This document shows positions 5,305 to 5,487 of a DNA stretch of 5,487 bases, piece after piece. Source of the stretch: Bifidobacterium breve (lineage in GTDB: Bacteria > Actinomycetota > Acidimicrobiia > Acidimicrobiales > Ilumatobacteraceae); NCBI GenBank assembly GCA_943325435.2, contig CALPPK020000107.1, positions 1 to 5,487 on the forward strand, read 5' to 3'. Both the position numbers and the translations under genes were made by a program. The notes below the pieces were generated by a model that had not been told where the DNA came from, did no database searches, and saw only the letters and a program-made list of their open reading frames with translations. Numbering within the stretch: the stretch's first letter is position 1; each line of letters starts with the position of its first letter.

Positions 5305-5457
5305 TTAGGAGCCGAGATCAGCAGAGACGGTGTCGTCGTTGATGATGTCGTTCAGCTGTTTGCTGAACTCCGGTTCGGCTGGCACGAGCAGTGACTGCCA
5401 GTCGTATGAAAATCCTTTACGTCCATGCGTTTGCATGCCGTTTGGTTGTGCGTCCAT
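5305..5457 (-). CDS. Small 50-residue protein of unknown function
   Basis: ATG at 5455-5457 opens a 50-codon frame ending in TAA (5305-5307). The start is strongly supported by GGGAGGAG (5463-5470) five bases upstream, one of the best ribosome binding sites in the window. The product begins MDAQPNGMQTHGRKGF, has a central SYDWQSLLVPAEPEF stretch and an acidic tail (DIINDDTVSADLGS). It has no cysteine, no membrane segment and no signal peptide, and is clearly acidic overall. I do not recognise a family. It lies 105 bases upstream of the leucine leader peptide on the same strand, and no clear terminator with a T tract follows it before the leuA attenuator, so its transcript may run into the leader. 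It holds a Leu-Leu pair but no hairpin-terminator directly behind it, so it is not itself the leader peptide. Confidence 0.62.
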   Translation of the reverse strand: MDAQPNGMQTHGRKGFSYDWQSLLVPAEPEFSKQLNDIINDDTVSADLGS

Positions 5458-5487
5458 GAGAACTCCTCCCGTGAGGGTTGGGGGTTC

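Noticed and set aside
5305..5457. The 50-codon frame considered as the leucine leader peptide
   Set aside because: It has only two adjacent Leu codons among 50 and no hairpin-terminator directly behind it. The 10-residue peptide at 5167-5199 fits far better.

Overview
The window looks like a piece of chromosome from an actinobacterium with moderate GC, roughly half G+C by eye. The clues are the long forms of three enzymes: a 523-residue SerA with an inserted domain and an ACT domain, a 563-residue LeuA, and the mycobacterial (type 2) form of PyrF. A small SCP2-like protein, a short [3Fe-4S]-type ferredoxin and what looks like leaderless translation fit the same picture. The modest GC would suit an aquatic lineage such as Acidimicrobiia, but that placement is inference.

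Layout from left to right. Positions 1-255 (+) hold the C-terminal end of a membrane transporter, probably of the major facilitator superfamily. It converges on an SCP2-domain protein (252-659, -), and the two genes share the palindrome TTAA as their stop codons. A divergent 81-bp spacer, which contains a small inverted repeat, separates the SCP2 gene from serA (741-2312, +), the first step of serine synthesis. serA converges, with 5 bp between stops, on a leftward gene run: leuA (5059-3368), a small ferredoxin (3322-3131) and pyrF (3127-2318). The ferredoxin and pyrF are separated by only 3 bp, lie in the same reading frame, and pyrF uses a TTG start.

The most interesting part is the 245-bp region between leuA and the next gene to its right. 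Read on the minus strand it looks like a complete ribosome-mediated leucine attenuator. It has a -10-like box with no Shine-Dalgarno sequence, a 10-residue leader peptide MTRTHLLLLM with four consecutive Leu codons, a 10-bp hairpin directly after the leader stop codon, a strong intrinsic terminator with a U tract, and then the leuA ribosome binding site. Leucine supply would therefore set how much transcription reaches leuA and possibly the ferredoxin and pyrF behind it. Upstream of the leader lie several inverted repeats, one of which covers the leader start codon. Beyond them is a 50-codon gene (5305-5457, -) with a very strong ribosome binding site and no recognisable family.

The pathway genes are housekeeping: serine (serA), leucine (leuA) and pyrimidine (pyrF) synthesis. 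There is no sign of a mobile element, tRNA, rRNA or CRISPR array. The novelty, if any, is in the leuA leader, the unknown small protein next to it, and the orphan ferredoxin between leuA and pyrF.
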